DNA from: an uncultured Eubacteriales bacterium
GTDB lineage: Bacteria; Bacillota; Clostridia; Peptostreptococcales; Anaerovoracaceae
Length of the DNA: 64,000 bases
Reading direction: 5' to 3'
NCBI GenBank assembly: GCA_902774265.1
Contig: CACYHR010000027.1
Coordinates: 1,779-65,778 of the forward strand
A model generated the notes under the pieces. The model was not told the origin of the DNA, searched no databases, and was given only the letters and a program-made list of their open reading frames with translations. Below, piece after piece: positions 17,246-26,776 of this stretch. Numbering within the stretch: position 1 is the stretch's first letter; the number at the start of each line of letters is the position of its first letter. The translations under genes and the position numbers were made by a program.

Positions 17246-19660
17246 TTAAAAAGGTATCAGTTCCTGCCACCACGACTTGACCGCTTCCGGTTCAGCTGCT
17301 TCCGGCAGTGTGGCGTTCTCACCCGGTTTTCCGGCATATCCCGGGAATGTATCCATGTATTTTACGAAATATTTCATATCGCCGTAGGTGAAATTTTCCT
17401 GTATTCCGGATTTGTCGGTGCAGACCTCCGGATTCCACATCTTTGACGCATTGGCCCACATACGCAATTCTGTTTCACTCCATATTCTTTCATCCGATTT
17501 GTAATCCGGATGATCACACCAGATCGCGAAATACCCTCCAACGATGCTGCTGCGTTCTACCGTCTTCCCTTTGTTGACGTATCCTGTGAATATGCGCGGA
17601 TCCCAGTTATAGAAGATGTTTTTTGCATTGACACTCTTGTATTTGTTGCTCATTATATCATTGCCGTTGTTTTCGCGCAGTACATAAAAGCACCAGTTCT
17701 CTACGAAATAATGGAGTCTGTGTCCTGCTTTTGCGAAATGCTTTGCGCTGTTGTTTGCAGGAAACCAGTAAGTCACTTCAACAGATTTATTCAGCTTTAC
17801 GTGCTGATTATTATTTATGTCCAGATCATCATTGAACACTCTGCATGTAAAGCCTTCGGCTTCAAGCCTCTCCGCCATTCTGTTCAGGAAATCCACATAG
17901 GTATCCGACGAGCTTCCTTTTTTAATGCCCAGCTTATTCTTAGCGTATTTCGCCCAGTGATCCAGAGCATTCCAGCGATTCGCGAAGCTGAAATGTTCGC
18001 CACCGAGATCAAAACTGTACCAGCCGAGGAGCTCGTCGCCGCCGATGTCGAATTCGGTGCATCCCATTTCTGCAAAGAAAGATGCATAGTCATCGACCAG
18101 AGCATTTACGAATGCTACCGCATGTTTTTTGGTAACATCTATTCCGATGTAGTCTGCTTTTTTGACCTTACCGTTGTTGGACCAGTGATTTGCGATCGAA
18201 GTGAAGCCTTTGATGCTCCTGTCGTATGTTTTGCCGTCACATTCAAAACTGAATTTCGGGTGTTTTGAGACATATTCCGCGTAGCGTTTTACAATGTATC
18301 TGTTATGTCCCGGCATATCGAGAGACGGGATGACATCGACATGGTATTCCCCGGCGACCTTGATTATTTCAGCCATTTCATCCATCGACAGGGAAGCATT
18401 CCCCTTTGTCAGCCACGGGAAGACTCGCGAATCGAGCCTCAGCCCTTCTGCCTCCGAAAAATGCATGACAATGGCATTATATCTCTGCAGCGAAGCTCTT
18501 TTAATGAAATTCTCGATCCACTCCTTGCTGAAATATCTGCGGCCGCAGTCGAGCATCACTGCTCTTTCGGCAAGTTCAGGGCCGTCCGAGATCACTGCTC
18601 CTTCGAGAGTTATACCGCCATTCGTACCGTCCTCCGATGCGGTTTCCTGATCGGAAACTCCCTGTTTTTCGCGAAGCATTTCAAGAAGCGTCAGCAATCC
18701 GTAGTAGACGCCGTCCGTTCCGCAGGCTTCGATTTTTGCTGTTTCTCCGAGGCTTAAGATGTATGCCTCTGTTATATCTGCTGTAGTAATATCCGGCTTG
18801 AATTCCTCGTCAGTCACAAATTCTATGACTATATCTCCGGGCTCTGCTTTTTCCGCCTTTCCATAAACGACGGGCAGAGGATTCTCCGACGGTATCCCGT
18901 ATGCGGCTAATTCCGAATCGATCAGCCTTACAGTGCTGAGCATATCATCAGACGGCAGCTCCTTTGATACTATGTAGAAACGGGATTCATCCGTAAGCGA
19001 AAATATTCCGTCAGAAGGGACATAACTCTGTGTCAGTCCCTCAGCAAAATGTCTGCTGTCTGCAGGAATGCTGTCTGCAGGTATGCTGACTCCGGATATC
19101 TCAGCGGATCCGGACTGCTCCGTTTCTGAGGTCTTTTCCGCGCTACCCTTTTTGCTATTGTTTTTGCTGTTATCCGCCTTATTGTTTTTTTCGCTTGTCG
19201 CTTTGTTATCAGCATTTACGGAATTTGCGGAGTTTTCCGAACCGGCTGCGGATTTGTTTTCGGATGAAGATTTGCTTTCGGATGCGGTTTTGCGGTCCTG
19301 CGCATCATCCGTACTTTTTGCGGTGTTAGCTTTCGCGTCACCTTTTTTTGCGCTGTTAGTTTTCGCGTCGCCTTTTTTTGCGCTTTTAACTTTCGCGTCA
19401 CCTTTTTTTGCGTTACTGCTGTTTGTCTTGCCGCTTTTCGCGTTACCGCTCTTCGCATTGTCAAGAGGTTCTTTGCTGTCTCTTTCTTTGCCGCTGCCGG
19501 ATTCATTACCGCTGTTATTTCCGTAAAGATTGAGTGCGAGTTCTGTCGCTCCGGGTGCTCCGGAAATAGCAAAAACAGCCGCCGTGCCAAGCGGCGCAGC
19601 AGCAGATATGAATATTATTTCTGTAATAATTAATAAAGCTATAGCTTTTGTGATTTTCAA
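17246..19660 (-). CDS. Secreted beta-N-acetylhexosaminidase (GH20)
   Basis: 804-aa exo-hexosaminidase, probably acting on GlcNAc- or GalNAc-containing glycans. A signal-peptide-like helix (1-32) is followed by a ~170-residue low-complexity Ser/Lys/Asn/Asp linker, a GH20b-like N-domain (about 215-345), and the catalytic barrel. The barrel shows LDCGRRYF, DVIPSLDMPGH and the catalytic D-E pair in FDIGGDELLGW (about 540). The start is TTG: its bases overlap the TGA stop of mntP (TTGA), with GGGGG eight bases upstream. Translation is therefore probably coupled. No LPXTG or other wall anchor is seen; the N-terminal helix may be uncleaved. Confidence 0.9.
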   Translation of the reverse strand: MKITKAIALLIITEIIFISAAAPLGTAAVFAISGAPGATELALNLYGNNSGNESGSGKERDSKEPLDNAKSGNAKSGKTNSSNAKKGDAKVKSAKKGDAKTNSAKKGDAKANTAKSTDDAQDRKTASESKSSSENKSAAGSENSANSVNADNKATSEKNNKADNSKNNSKKGSAEKTSETEQSGSAEISGVSIPADSIPADSRHFAEGLTQSYVPSDGIFSLTDESRFYIVSKELPSDDMLSTVRLIDSELAAYGIPSENPLPVVYGKAEKAEPGDIVIEFVTDEEFKPDITTADITEAYILSLGETAKIEACGTDGVYYGLLTLLEMLREKQGVSDQETASEDGTNGGITLEGAVISDGPELAERAVMLDCGRRYFSKEWIENFIKRASLQRYNAIVMHFSEAEGLRLDSRVFPWLTKGNASLSMDEMAEIIKVAGEYHVDVIPSLDMPGHNRYIVKRYAEYVSKHPKFSFECDGKTYDRSIKGFTSIANHWSNNGKVKKADYIGIDVTKKHAVAFVNALVDDYASFFAEMGCTEFDIGGDELLGWYSFDLGGEHFSFANRWNALDHWAKYAKNKLGIKKGSSSDTYVDFLNRMAERLEAEGFTCRVFNDDLDINNNQHVKLNKSVEVTYWFPANNSAKHFAKAGHRLHYFVENWCFYVLRENNGNDIMSNKYKSVNAKNIFYNWDPRIFTGYVNKGKTVERSSIVGGYFAIWCDHPDYKSDERIWSETELRMWANASKMWNPEVCTDKSGIQENFTYGDMKYFVKYMDTFPGYAGKPGENATLPEAAEPEAVKSWWQELIPF
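19325..19414 (-). repeat. In-frame 30-nt minisatellite in the hexosaminidase linker
   Basis: Three 10-residue units with the core AKKGDAK (residues 83-112) are encoded by three near-identical 30-nt units, in frame. Repeat number could change by slippage without breaking the gene. Confidence 0.8.
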
Positions 19661-20253
19661 TTAATTCCCCCGAGCCATATTTCAATTCCTATAAAGATAA
19701 GTATTATCCCACCCAGTATAGCAGCTTTGCCTGCCAGTCTGGTACCGGCCTTTTTGCCTATGGTGAGACCTGCAAGACATATGATCAATGTTACTATCCC
19801 GATGATCACCGAAGAAGCCACCGCCTCAGCCGCCGAGTATGCTTCTATCGCAAATCCTACCGAGAGTGCATCTATAGATGTTGCTATCCCCTGGACTACA
19901 AGTTCCCCGGCACCCAGCTTATGTTCTGATGAAGTTGTTGTTTCTGCAGATTTGCTGCGGTTTTCGCATATGCCCTCGATAAGCATTTTGCCGCCTATAT
20001 AAAGCAGCAGTATAAGAGCTATCCACGGTATGAAGAATTCCAGTTTGTTGAAAGCTTTTACAGCGGTACGGACAAGCACCCATCCGGCAAGAGGCATCGC
20101 GAACTGGAATCCCGCAAAAATCCCTGCTATCCCTATCGCTCTGCGTCCCGGCATTTCAGGTTCATTCAGGCCGTCCGCCAGCGAAACCGAAAATGCGTCC
20201 ATAGCCAGTCCCGCACCGAGCAAAATACTTGTGAATAATAATTCTGATATCAT
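19657..20253 (-). CDS. mntP: Manganese efflux pump, MntP family
   Basis: 198-aa, six-helix membrane protein with the internal two-fold repeat typical of MntP/YebN. GAGLAMDAFSVSLADG lies near residue 13 and GIATSIDALSVGFAIE near 118; each carries the conserved membrane Asp. MntP exports Mn2+ from the cytoplasm. The start at 20253 follows GGGG with suitable spacing. Its TGA overlaps the TTG start of the hexosaminidase gene. I saw no yybP-ykoY-like leader upstream, but cannot exclude a divergent one. Confidence 0.9.
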   Translation of the reverse strand: MISELLFTSILLGAGLAMDAFSVSLADGLNEPEMPGRRAIGIAGIFAGFQFAMPLAGWVLVRTAVKAFNKLEFFIPWIALILLLYIGGKMLIEGICENRSKSAETTTSSEHKLGAGELVVQGIATSIDALSVGFAIEAYSAAEAVASSVIIGIVTLIICLAGLTIGKKAGTRLAGKAAILGGIILIFIGIEIWLGGIN

Positions 20254-20299
20254 TTTTTACCCCGCACTGCATCAGTACATGCCAATTCGTTAATACGCA

Positions 20300-21241
20300 T
20301 CAGAAATATGCGTTTGTCTTCAATACGAAGAGCCATAAAGGTATCGTGATGCATGATACCAGGGTGGTTATGACCACCAGCTCTCCTGCAAGTTTTCCGT
20401 TTCCGCCCATCCCGCTTGCCATCGCATATGACGCAAGCGCATCCGGTGCAGCGACCATCAGAGTTACAGCAATCAGCGGAACACCGCGCAAACCGATCAT
20501 GACAGCACCCCATATGCCGAACAGCGGAAATACTATAAGCTTGCCGATGGTGCATACAGCGATCCTCTTTCTGTCACTGCTGAAGCCGTTGAGATTGAGC
20601 GCCGCGCCGAGAAGTATCATTGCTATGGGCGAAGTCGCGTCTGATAGTGTGGTGATGGTATTCGCGATGTTCTCCGGCAATGTGATCCCGAGCATCATCA
20701 CGATGAAAGCCGCGATGCCTCCGTCAATAATCGGATTTGTCAGGATCTTTTTGAGAATAAAGCGCATATCAACCTTTCCGCCTCTGAATGTCTCAAAAAC
20801 AATTACGGCAGCAGCATTGTAGAATGGGACGACCAGCATCATTATGACAGCTACCTCTGTGACATTTCCCTTTCCGAAAAGATTGAATGCTATCGGGAAT
20901 CCCATCAGCACGTAATTGCTGCGAAACAGAGCCTGTATCATCGCACCGCGCTCGTAATTATCCGGCTCTATGCGGCAGACGAATATCCAGGAAACCACAA
21001 ACTGCAGAACGGTAAATCCCAGCGCATACAATCCAAGCCTCATATTGAGATGGTCGGAAAGATTCTTACCGTACAGATTATCGAACATAATAAAAGGATA
21101 GAGAGCAACGAACACCATGCGGGTGAATCGTCTGACCTCATCCTCTGTAACCACCTTGCCTACTTTGAGCAGGATACCGATGGTCAGATATATCATTGAA
21201 GGAACAACTGCATTGACGCAGATTATGAAATTATTGAGCAT
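20300..21241 (-). CDS. AEC-family transporter
   Basis: 313-aa, about ten-helix membrane protein of the auxin-efflux-carrier (AEC/BART) family. Typical features include the opening VPSMIYLTIGILLKVGKV, a central break, and the C-terminal half MVAAPDALASYAMASGMGGNGKLAGELV. Bacterial members move organic acids such as malate or malonate; the substrate here is unknown. No good ribosome site precedes the ATG at 21241. It is on the same strand as the citrate operon but separated from it by about 150 bases, so a link to organic-acid metabolism is only suggestive. Confidence 0.85.
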   Translation of the reverse strand: MLNNFIICVNAVVPSMIYLTIGILLKVGKVVTEDEVRRFTRMVFVALYPFIMFDNLYGKNLSDHLNMRLGLYALGFTVLQFVVSWIFVCRIEPDNYERGAMIQALFRSNYVLMGFPIAFNLFGKGNVTEVAVIMMLVVPFYNAAAVIVFETFRGGKVDMRFILKKILTNPIIDGGIAAFIVMMLGITLPENIANTITTLSDATSPIAMILLGAALNLNGFSSDRKRIAVCTIGKLIVFPLFGIWGAVMIGLRGVPLIAVTLMVAAPDALASYAMASGMGGNGKLAGELVVITTLVSCITIPLWLFVLKTNAYF

Positions 21242-21392
21242 AACAAGAGGAGTATATCACAAACCGCTGCGCATGTCATAGCTAAAAAAGGCTTTATCCG
21301 GGTCTGCGAACTCCCTGCGAACTCCCGGTCCGTGAAAATACTCCCGTCGATCACTCATCGTCTGTTATTCGATCGCAGATGATCAATCGCAG

Positions 21393-22706
21393 CTAATCAC
21401 AATTTAGTGCGGCGGAAACGGTCTGCGCGAATTCGCTGCAGCTGCGTCCTCCCGGAAGACCGGTCATTTCTGCACCCATTGCTTCATCGGCTGCAGCTAT
21501 TGCCGCCTCCAGCTTTGCAGCTTTGTCTGTGAGACCGATATGTCTCAGCAGCATGACTGCCGCTGTCATAAGGCTTGCCGGATTTGCAAGGTGGGCGATC
21601 CCCTCCTCGACCATACGGGGAGCACTTCCGTGTATGGCTTCGAATATGGCAAAATCGCTGCCTATGTTGGCCGATCCTGCAGTACCGACTCCTCCCTGTA
21701 TCTGCGCAGCCTCATCAGTTATGATATCTCCGTACAGATTCGGGAGCAGGAAGACCTGAAATCCGCTGCGGATATCGCTGTTTACCAGATTTGCCGCCAT
21801 GATATCAACAAACCACGTGTCGGCCTCTATCTCAGGATAATCCTTTGCGACTTCGAGAGCGATGCTCTGAAAATCTCCGTCGGTCTTTTTCATTATATTT
21901 GCCTTGGTAACTATCGAAACCCTCTTTTTGCCGTTATCGCGTGCAAAGTCAAATGCGGCTTTCGCTATCCTCCGGCATCCTTCTGCTGTTGTTACTTTGA
22001 AATCAACAGAAAGACCTTCACCTGCTCCGCTGCCCAGCCTGATGCCGCGGCTTCCGAGGGCGTATTCTCCTTCGGTGTTCTCGCGGAAGAAAGTCCAGTC
22101 TATACCTTCGTCCGGCAGGCTGACCGGTCTCACATTGGCAAAGAGATCAAATTTTTTGCGCAGAAATACATTTGCGCTTTCGAGGTTTTTGCCGCCCATT
22201 GCTGCGTTCGGAGTAGTTGTCGGACCTTTGAGAAGGACATCACACTGCTCCATCTGTGCGAGAACAGCGGGAGGGACGGTCTCGCCGGCCGCGAGCCGCT
22301 CCTCAATTGTGAAGCCGTTTATATCTATGAAGCGGATGCGGCTCGCGGCCAGCTCATCTGCGAGGAGCTGACCGAGGACGGCTTTGGTCTCTTCCATTAT
22401 TACAGGTCCAATGCCGTCCCCGGCGGCGAGACCGATCACCATGCATTTTCCGTCAGCCTCACCGGCGCATTGCGCACCGGCCATTTCACCGGATTTCACA
22501 TAATCCGATGCAGTCAATCCGCCGTTTACGTCCGGATTAGAACAATTTTCCTTCCCTTCGGCCGGCATTTCTGCCTGAGCAGCCGATTCGTTTTTCTGCC
22601 CTGCCGAACGTTTCGCCATAGCCTCATTTCTCTCAAACTGTTCGACCAGCATGCTGCGAAATTCTTCAGCCGCCTGATCTATCTGTCTCAATATCTCTTT
22701 ATCCAT
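21393..22706 (-). CDS. Isocitrate dehydrogenase (isocitrate/isopropylmalate family) with N-terminal extension
   Basis: Oxidative decarboxylation of isocitrate to 2-oxoglutarate, probably NAD-linked by family type. The first ~85 residues form a helix and a Cys-containing linker not found in the family. The start is nevertheless well supported, by AAGGAG seven bases before ATG at 22706. The core starts at VIGLAAGDGIGPVI. Substrate-binding block: SANVFLRKKFDLFANVRP, then RENTEGEYALGSRG, with metal-binding Asp in NLYGDIITDEAAQI. Last gene of the operon after Re-citrate synthase and aconitase (40-base gap), which argues for isocitrate over isopropylmalate as substrate. Confidence 0.85.
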   Translation of the reverse strand: MDKEILRQIDQAAEEFRSMLVEQFERNEAMAKRSAGQKNESAAQAEMPAEGKENCSNPDVNGGLTASDYVKSGEMAGAQCAGEADGKCMVIGLAAGDGIGPVIMEETKAVLGQLLADELAASRIRFIDINGFTIEERLAAGETVPPAVLAQMEQCDVLLKGPTTTPNAAMGGKNLESANVFLRKKFDLFANVRPVSLPDEGIDWTFFRENTEGEYALGSRGIRLGSGAGEGLSVDFKVTTAEGCRRIAKAAFDFARDNGKKRVSIVTKANIMKKTDGDFQSIALEVAKDYPEIEADTWFVDIMAANLVNSDIRSGFQVFLLPNLYGDIITDEAAQIQGGVGTAGSANIGSDFAIFEAIHGSAPRMVEEGIAHLANPASLMTAAVMLLRHIGLTDKAAKLEAAIAAADEAMGAEMTGLPGGRSCSEFAQTVSAALNCD

Positions 22707-22746
22707 AAATACTCCTTAATTGGTACTATATATGTTTTTTCGGCTT

Positions 22747-24711
22747 TTACCGGCTGACCGTGTATTTCAGCAGTCCGCCTGCAAGCAGTATTTCCTTCTG
22801 CCTCTCCGCAAGCTGCATAACAAGCGGTATTTCCGTAACATTTCCCGAATCATCCGTGACCTTCATCACGACTCTGCTTTCACTGAGTCCATTATGTACC
22901 CCGCTTATATTTATATGATCACCCTGCTGCACCTTTTCATAATCTGCAGGGTTCTCAAATACCAGCGGCAGTATTCCCGCATTGACCAGGTTTGCAGCAT
23001 GTATGCGGGCAAAGGAAACTGCTGCGACCGCCTTTATGCCGAGAGCCAGAGGAACCAATGCGGCATGTTCTCTCGATGAACCCTGACCGTAATTCTGTCC
23101 GCCAACTATGATACCAGAGCCTGCCGCTTTGGCGCGTTCTGCAAATTCCGGATCCACTACCTCAAAGCAGTACTGCGAAAGATGCGGGATGTTGGATCTG
23201 TACGGCAGAATGCGCGAACCCGCAGGCATTATGTGGTCAGTCGTTATATTATCGCCTACCTTGAGCAGGACACTCGTATCGATCACATGATCAAGAGGAT
23301 GCGTTTCCGGGAACGGCTTGATATTAGGACCTTTCACGACCTCTGCATCCGCTGCGTCCGCCTCATCCAGCGGCGGAATGATCCCGCTGTCATTTATTCT
23401 GAAATTTTCCGGCACATCATATACCGAGATATCCGGAGCAGGCACGCTTATCGCCGATGCCGTGCTATCTGCCGCAGGATCGGTGAAGAATCCTGTCAGA
23501 GCACTTGCCGCAGCCGTTTCAGGCGACACAAGATACACCTGTCCGTCTTTTGTTCCGGAGCGCCCGAGGAAATTTCTGTTGAACGTCCTAAGCGATACGC
23601 CGCCGCTTCCCGGCGAGAACCCCATGCCTATGCACGGACCGCAGGCGCATTCCAGTATCCTTGCCCCCGCGTCGATCAGGTCAGTCAGCGCGCCGCATTC
23701 GGCCATCATGCTGAACACCTGACGCGATCCAGGCGAAACCGAAAGGCTGACATTGTCAGCAATTTTGCGGCCTTTCAGCATCGATGCCGCTTTGAGCATA
23801 TCCGTCAGCGACGAATTTGTACATGAACCGATGCAGACCTGATCAACTTTTGTCCCGCTCAGCTCGCTTACCGGCCTGACATTATCCGGACTGTGCGGGC
23901 ATGCGGCAAGCGGTTTCAGCAAATCCAGATCAACATGTATCACTTTGTCATATTCAGCATCGGCATCGCTTGCCAGCGCTTTCCAGTCGTCTGCGCGGCC
24001 CTGAGCCTCGAGAAATCCCCTTGTCCTCTCATCGCTCGGGAAAACAGAAGTCGTCGCTCCGAGTTCCGCTCCCATGTTTGTGATGGTGCATCTTTCCGGC
24101 ACGGAGAGCGCATCAACTCCCGGGCCGCCGTATTCTACTATATAGCCGACGCCACCTTTGACCGACAGCTGTCTCAGCACTTCAAGTATCACATCCTTTG
24201 CGCTTACTCCCGGCTGCAGCCGCCCCGTGAGTTCTACCTTGATCATTCCCGGCATCGGAATGTAATAAGCTCCGCCGCCCATTGCAACCGCAACATCCAT
24301 TCCTCCGGCACCGATCGCCAGCATTCCTATGCCGCCGCCTGTCGGAGTATGAGAATCCGATCCGATCAGGGTCTTGCCCGGTATTCCGAATCTCTCATAA
24401 TGGACCTGATGGCAGATGCCGTTGCCCGGCCTTGAATAATATACGCCGTGCTTTGCTGCAACAGTCTGTATATATCTGTGATCATCAGCATTCATAAATC
24501 CGGACTGCAGTGTATTGTGATCGATGTAAGCCACCGACCTCTCTGTACGTACACGTGGAATGCCCATTGATTCAAATTCGAGATACGCCATTGTGCCGGT
24601 CGCATCCTGCGTCAGAGTCTGGTCTATGCGAAGCCCTATCTCGCTTCCCTTTACCATTTCTCCGCTCACCAGATGTTCCGCTATTATCTTTTGTGCTATA
24701 GTCTTACCCAT
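22747..24711 (-). CDS. Aconitate hydratase
   Basis: 654-aa aconitase, mitochondrial/short type, isomerising citrate to isocitrate. The 4Fe-4S ligands lie in CIGSCTNSS and CACGPCIGMG. Substrate-loop blocks include GSDSHTPTGGGIGMLAIGAG, and the C-terminal swivel domain has GGQNYGQGSSREHAALVP. The start at 24711 follows GAGGAAG. It sits 67 bases after the Re-citrate synthase gene and 40 before isocitrate dehydrogenase, forming one operon. Confidence 0.93.
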   Translation of the reverse strand: MGKTIAQKIIAEHLVSGEMVKGSEIGLRIDQTLTQDATGTMAYLEFESMGIPRVRTERSVAYIDHNTLQSGFMNADDHRYIQTVAAKHGVYYSRPGNGICHQVHYERFGIPGKTLIGSDSHTPTGGGIGMLAIGAGGMDVAVAMGGGAYYIPMPGMIKVELTGRLQPGVSAKDVILEVLRQLSVKGGVGYIVEYGGPGVDALSVPERCTITNMGAELGATTSVFPSDERTRGFLEAQGRADDWKALASDADAEYDKVIHVDLDLLKPLAACPHSPDNVRPVSELSGTKVDQVCIGSCTNSSLTDMLKAASMLKGRKIADNVSLSVSPGSRQVFSMMAECGALTDLIDAGARILECACGPCIGMGFSPGSGGVSLRTFNRNFLGRSGTKDGQVYLVSPETAAASALTGFFTDPAADSTASAISVPAPDISVYDVPENFRINDSGIIPPLDEADAADAEVVKGPNIKPFPETHPLDHVIDTSVLLKVGDNITTDHIMPAGSRILPYRSNIPHLSQYCFEVVDPEFAERAKAAGSGIIVGGQNYGQGSSREHAALVPLALGIKAVAAVSFARIHAANLVNAGILPLVFENPADYEKVQQGDHINISGVHNGLSESRVVMKVTDDSGNVTEIPLVMQLAERQKEILLAGGLLKYTVSR

Positions 24712-24778
24712 CGTCTTCCTCTTTCTTCTAATGATCTCCTGCCCTGCCCCTGAACTGACTTCTTTTTTAGCATTCGGT

Positions 24779-26326
24779 CTATTCCGTCATATACTCATCT
24801 ATCTTTCTGCGGATCTCCGAGCCTCCTATTTCCGCCACACGGCCCGAGGCGTATTCGCTGTCGATCCATTCCTTTATAAACGACACAACTCCGCTGTGCT
24901 TGTCTACCTGCTTGCTTCCTTTGAGACCATAGCTTGAATTGATCCAGTGCGCGATCCCCGCCGCACCTGAATTCTGGTTTATATTGACCAGCGGCGGTCT
25001 TTTGAGGAATTTGTCCGTATCAAAGATATTGTATATTTCTTCGTTTTTGAGAAGACCGTCTGCATGTATCCCCGCTCTTGTAACGTTGAAATTCTCGCCT
25101 GCGAAAGGTGTTTGCGGAGGCATCGAATATCCGACCTGCTGTTCGTAATACCTGACGAGATCGGTGATGACCGTCGTATCCATCCCGTCCAGCGATCCTC
25201 TCAGCTGAGCATATTCGAAAACCATAGCCTCGAGCGGAATGTTTCCCGTCCTCTCTCCTATGCCGAAAAGAGTCGTATTGACCGCGCCGCATCCGTAGAG
25301 CCACGCCGTTGCAGCATTCGCAACAGCTTTGTAGAAATCATTGTGTCCGTGCCATTCGAGGCATTCCGAAGGCACTCCGGCATACTGATGCAGGCCGTAA
25401 ATGATTCCCGGAACCGATCTCGGAAGCGTAACGCCCGAATAAGGAACGCCGTATCCCATAGTGTCGCACAGCCTGATCTTCGCCGGCATTCCCGCCTGCG
25501 AAGCCATTTCCTGTACTGCAGTAACAAAAGGAACTACAAATCCGTAGAAATCAGCTCTTGTGATATCCTCAAGGTGGCATCTCGGCGTAATACCGGCTTC
25601 AAATGCATCATGCACAACCGACAGATAATGATTCATTGCCTGCCTGCGCGACATGCCCAGCTTGTAAAAGATGTGGTAATCAGAGCAGCTTGTAAGTATG
25701 CCCGTTTCCTTTACCCCCATCTCCTTTACTATCTTAAAATCTTCTTTTTTTGCTCTTATCCACGTTGTTATCTGCGGAAATTTGAGACCGAGATCCTGGC
25801 AGGCATGAATAGCCGCCTTATCCCTGTCGCTGTATGTAAAGAACTCTGTCTGGCGTATTATTCCGTTTGGCCCGGACAGCTTTGACATCATCTTAAAAAT
25901 GTCAACGATTTGCTTTGTTGTGTACGGTTCTCTCGATTGCTGTCCGTCTCTGAAGGTCGAATCCGTTATTACGATCTCGTCAGGCATTCCGTACGGGCTG
26001 GTACGAAAATTGAATCCGACCTTTGGGATCTCTGTATATTCAAAAAATTCGCGGAAAAGATTCGGATCCGGAACATCCTGCACTTCATAGTGATAGGCTT
26101 CCATCTCCAGCAGATTAGTCTTATTGCTGAGCTTGGTCAGGCTCGAGGAATGAGGCATCTCAGTCTGATTCATTATCTCCGCCGAATCAGCATTTAAGCC
26201 GGATTCCTTTATTTCATTATTTGAATTCGTATTAGCTGTTACCCCAGCATCAAGAACACTGCCTGAATCAATTTTTACAGTCACGTCTCCGTTACCCCCC
26301 GCACTGTGAAAAAAATCATTTGCCAT
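24779..26326 (-). CDS. Re-citrate synthase (HMGL-like/isopropylmalate synthase family)
   Basis: 515 aa. Condenses acetyl-CoA and oxaloacetate to citrate with Re stereochemistry, as in Clostridium kluyveri. It is unrelated to the usual Si-citrate synthase. Key blocks are the catalytic DSTFRDGQQ, GITPRCHLEDITRADFYG, the metal-binding H-x-H in EWHGHNDF, and the glycine-rich GIGERTGN. The first ~75 residues are a polar, Asn/Ser-rich extension. I chose ATG 26326 (AAGGAG 11 bases upstream) over GTG 26338, which touches the ribosome site. Being followed directly by aconitase and isocitrate dehydrogenase separates this call from homocitrate or isopropylmalate synthase. First gene of the operon. Confidence 0.88.
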   Translation of the reverse strand: MANDFFHSAGGNGDVTVKIDSGSVLDAGVTANTNSNNEIKESGLNADSAEIMNQTEMPHSSSLTKLSNKTNLLEMEAYHYEVQDVPDPNLFREFFEYTEIPKVGFNFRTSPYGMPDEIVITDSTFRDGQQSREPYTTKQIVDIFKMMSKLSGPNGIIRQTEFFTYSDRDKAAIHACQDLGLKFPQITTWIRAKKEDFKIVKEMGVKETGILTSCSDYHIFYKLGMSRRQAMNHYLSVVHDAFEAGITPRCHLEDITRADFYGFVVPFVTAVQEMASQAGMPAKIRLCDTMGYGVPYSGVTLPRSVPGIIYGLHQYAGVPSECLEWHGHNDFYKAVANAATAWLYGCGAVNTTLFGIGERTGNIPLEAMVFEYAQLRGSLDGMDTTVITDLVRYYEQQVGYSMPPQTPFAGENFNVTRAGIHADGLLKNEEIYNIFDTDKFLKRPPLVNINQNSGAAGIAHWINSSYGLKGSKQVDKHSGVVSFIKEWIDSEYASGRVAEIGGSEIRRKIDEYMTE

Positions 26327-26405
26327 AATCTGGGCCACTCCTTATAATTTTATATGCATTTTGTATACATGTATTCTGTTATTCCGTGTATGCTTTCTTT
26401 CCCCC

Positions 26406-26434
26406 ATTGTGACCCAAAACTTCAGTAATTTCAA
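26406..26434 (-). promoter_or_regulatory. Candidate promoter of the citrate operon
   Basis: Minus-strand TTGAAA (26429-26434), 17-nt spacer, CACAAT (26406-26411). This leaves a ~70-nt leader that contains a TGTATACA palindrome (about 26360), which recurs near 26550. The rest of the 26339-26776 interval shows no gene. Confidence 0.4.
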
Positions 26435-26776
26435 GGGTTTTTTCAATTTTAATCAACTATTTTTATATAAATTTATTTTTATGTCGCAATAGATAACACG
26501 ATTTGCGCAAGTCCATTGCCTGATTTGACGGTTAAAATATGTCATTATTGTATACATTATTCCCGTGTTCTGGATAACATCTACGGTCGATCCAAAACCG
26601 GAAGCATACTTGTTCGGCCCAAGCGCTGGTTTTTTGAAAATGACAACCGACCGAGTGCTGAATTGTAATCTTCAAATAGCAGCCGAAATCCTGATATAAG
26701 CGGATGGACACGGAGAATCATACATATTACAATATATTTCAAAAGAAAAATGCATTGTAAGAAGAAAGAAAGAAAA

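Noticed and set aside
20254..20299. Mn2+ riboswitch (yybP-ykoY) ahead of mntP
   Set aside because: The gap to the upstream gene is under 50 bases and too short for that structure.
22747..26326. Leucine biosynthesis (leuA-leuCD-leuB) reading of the three-enzyme operon
   Set aside because: The middle enzyme is a one-chain aconitase rather than separate large and small isopropylmalate isomerase subunits, and the first enzyme has Re-citrate synthase blocks.
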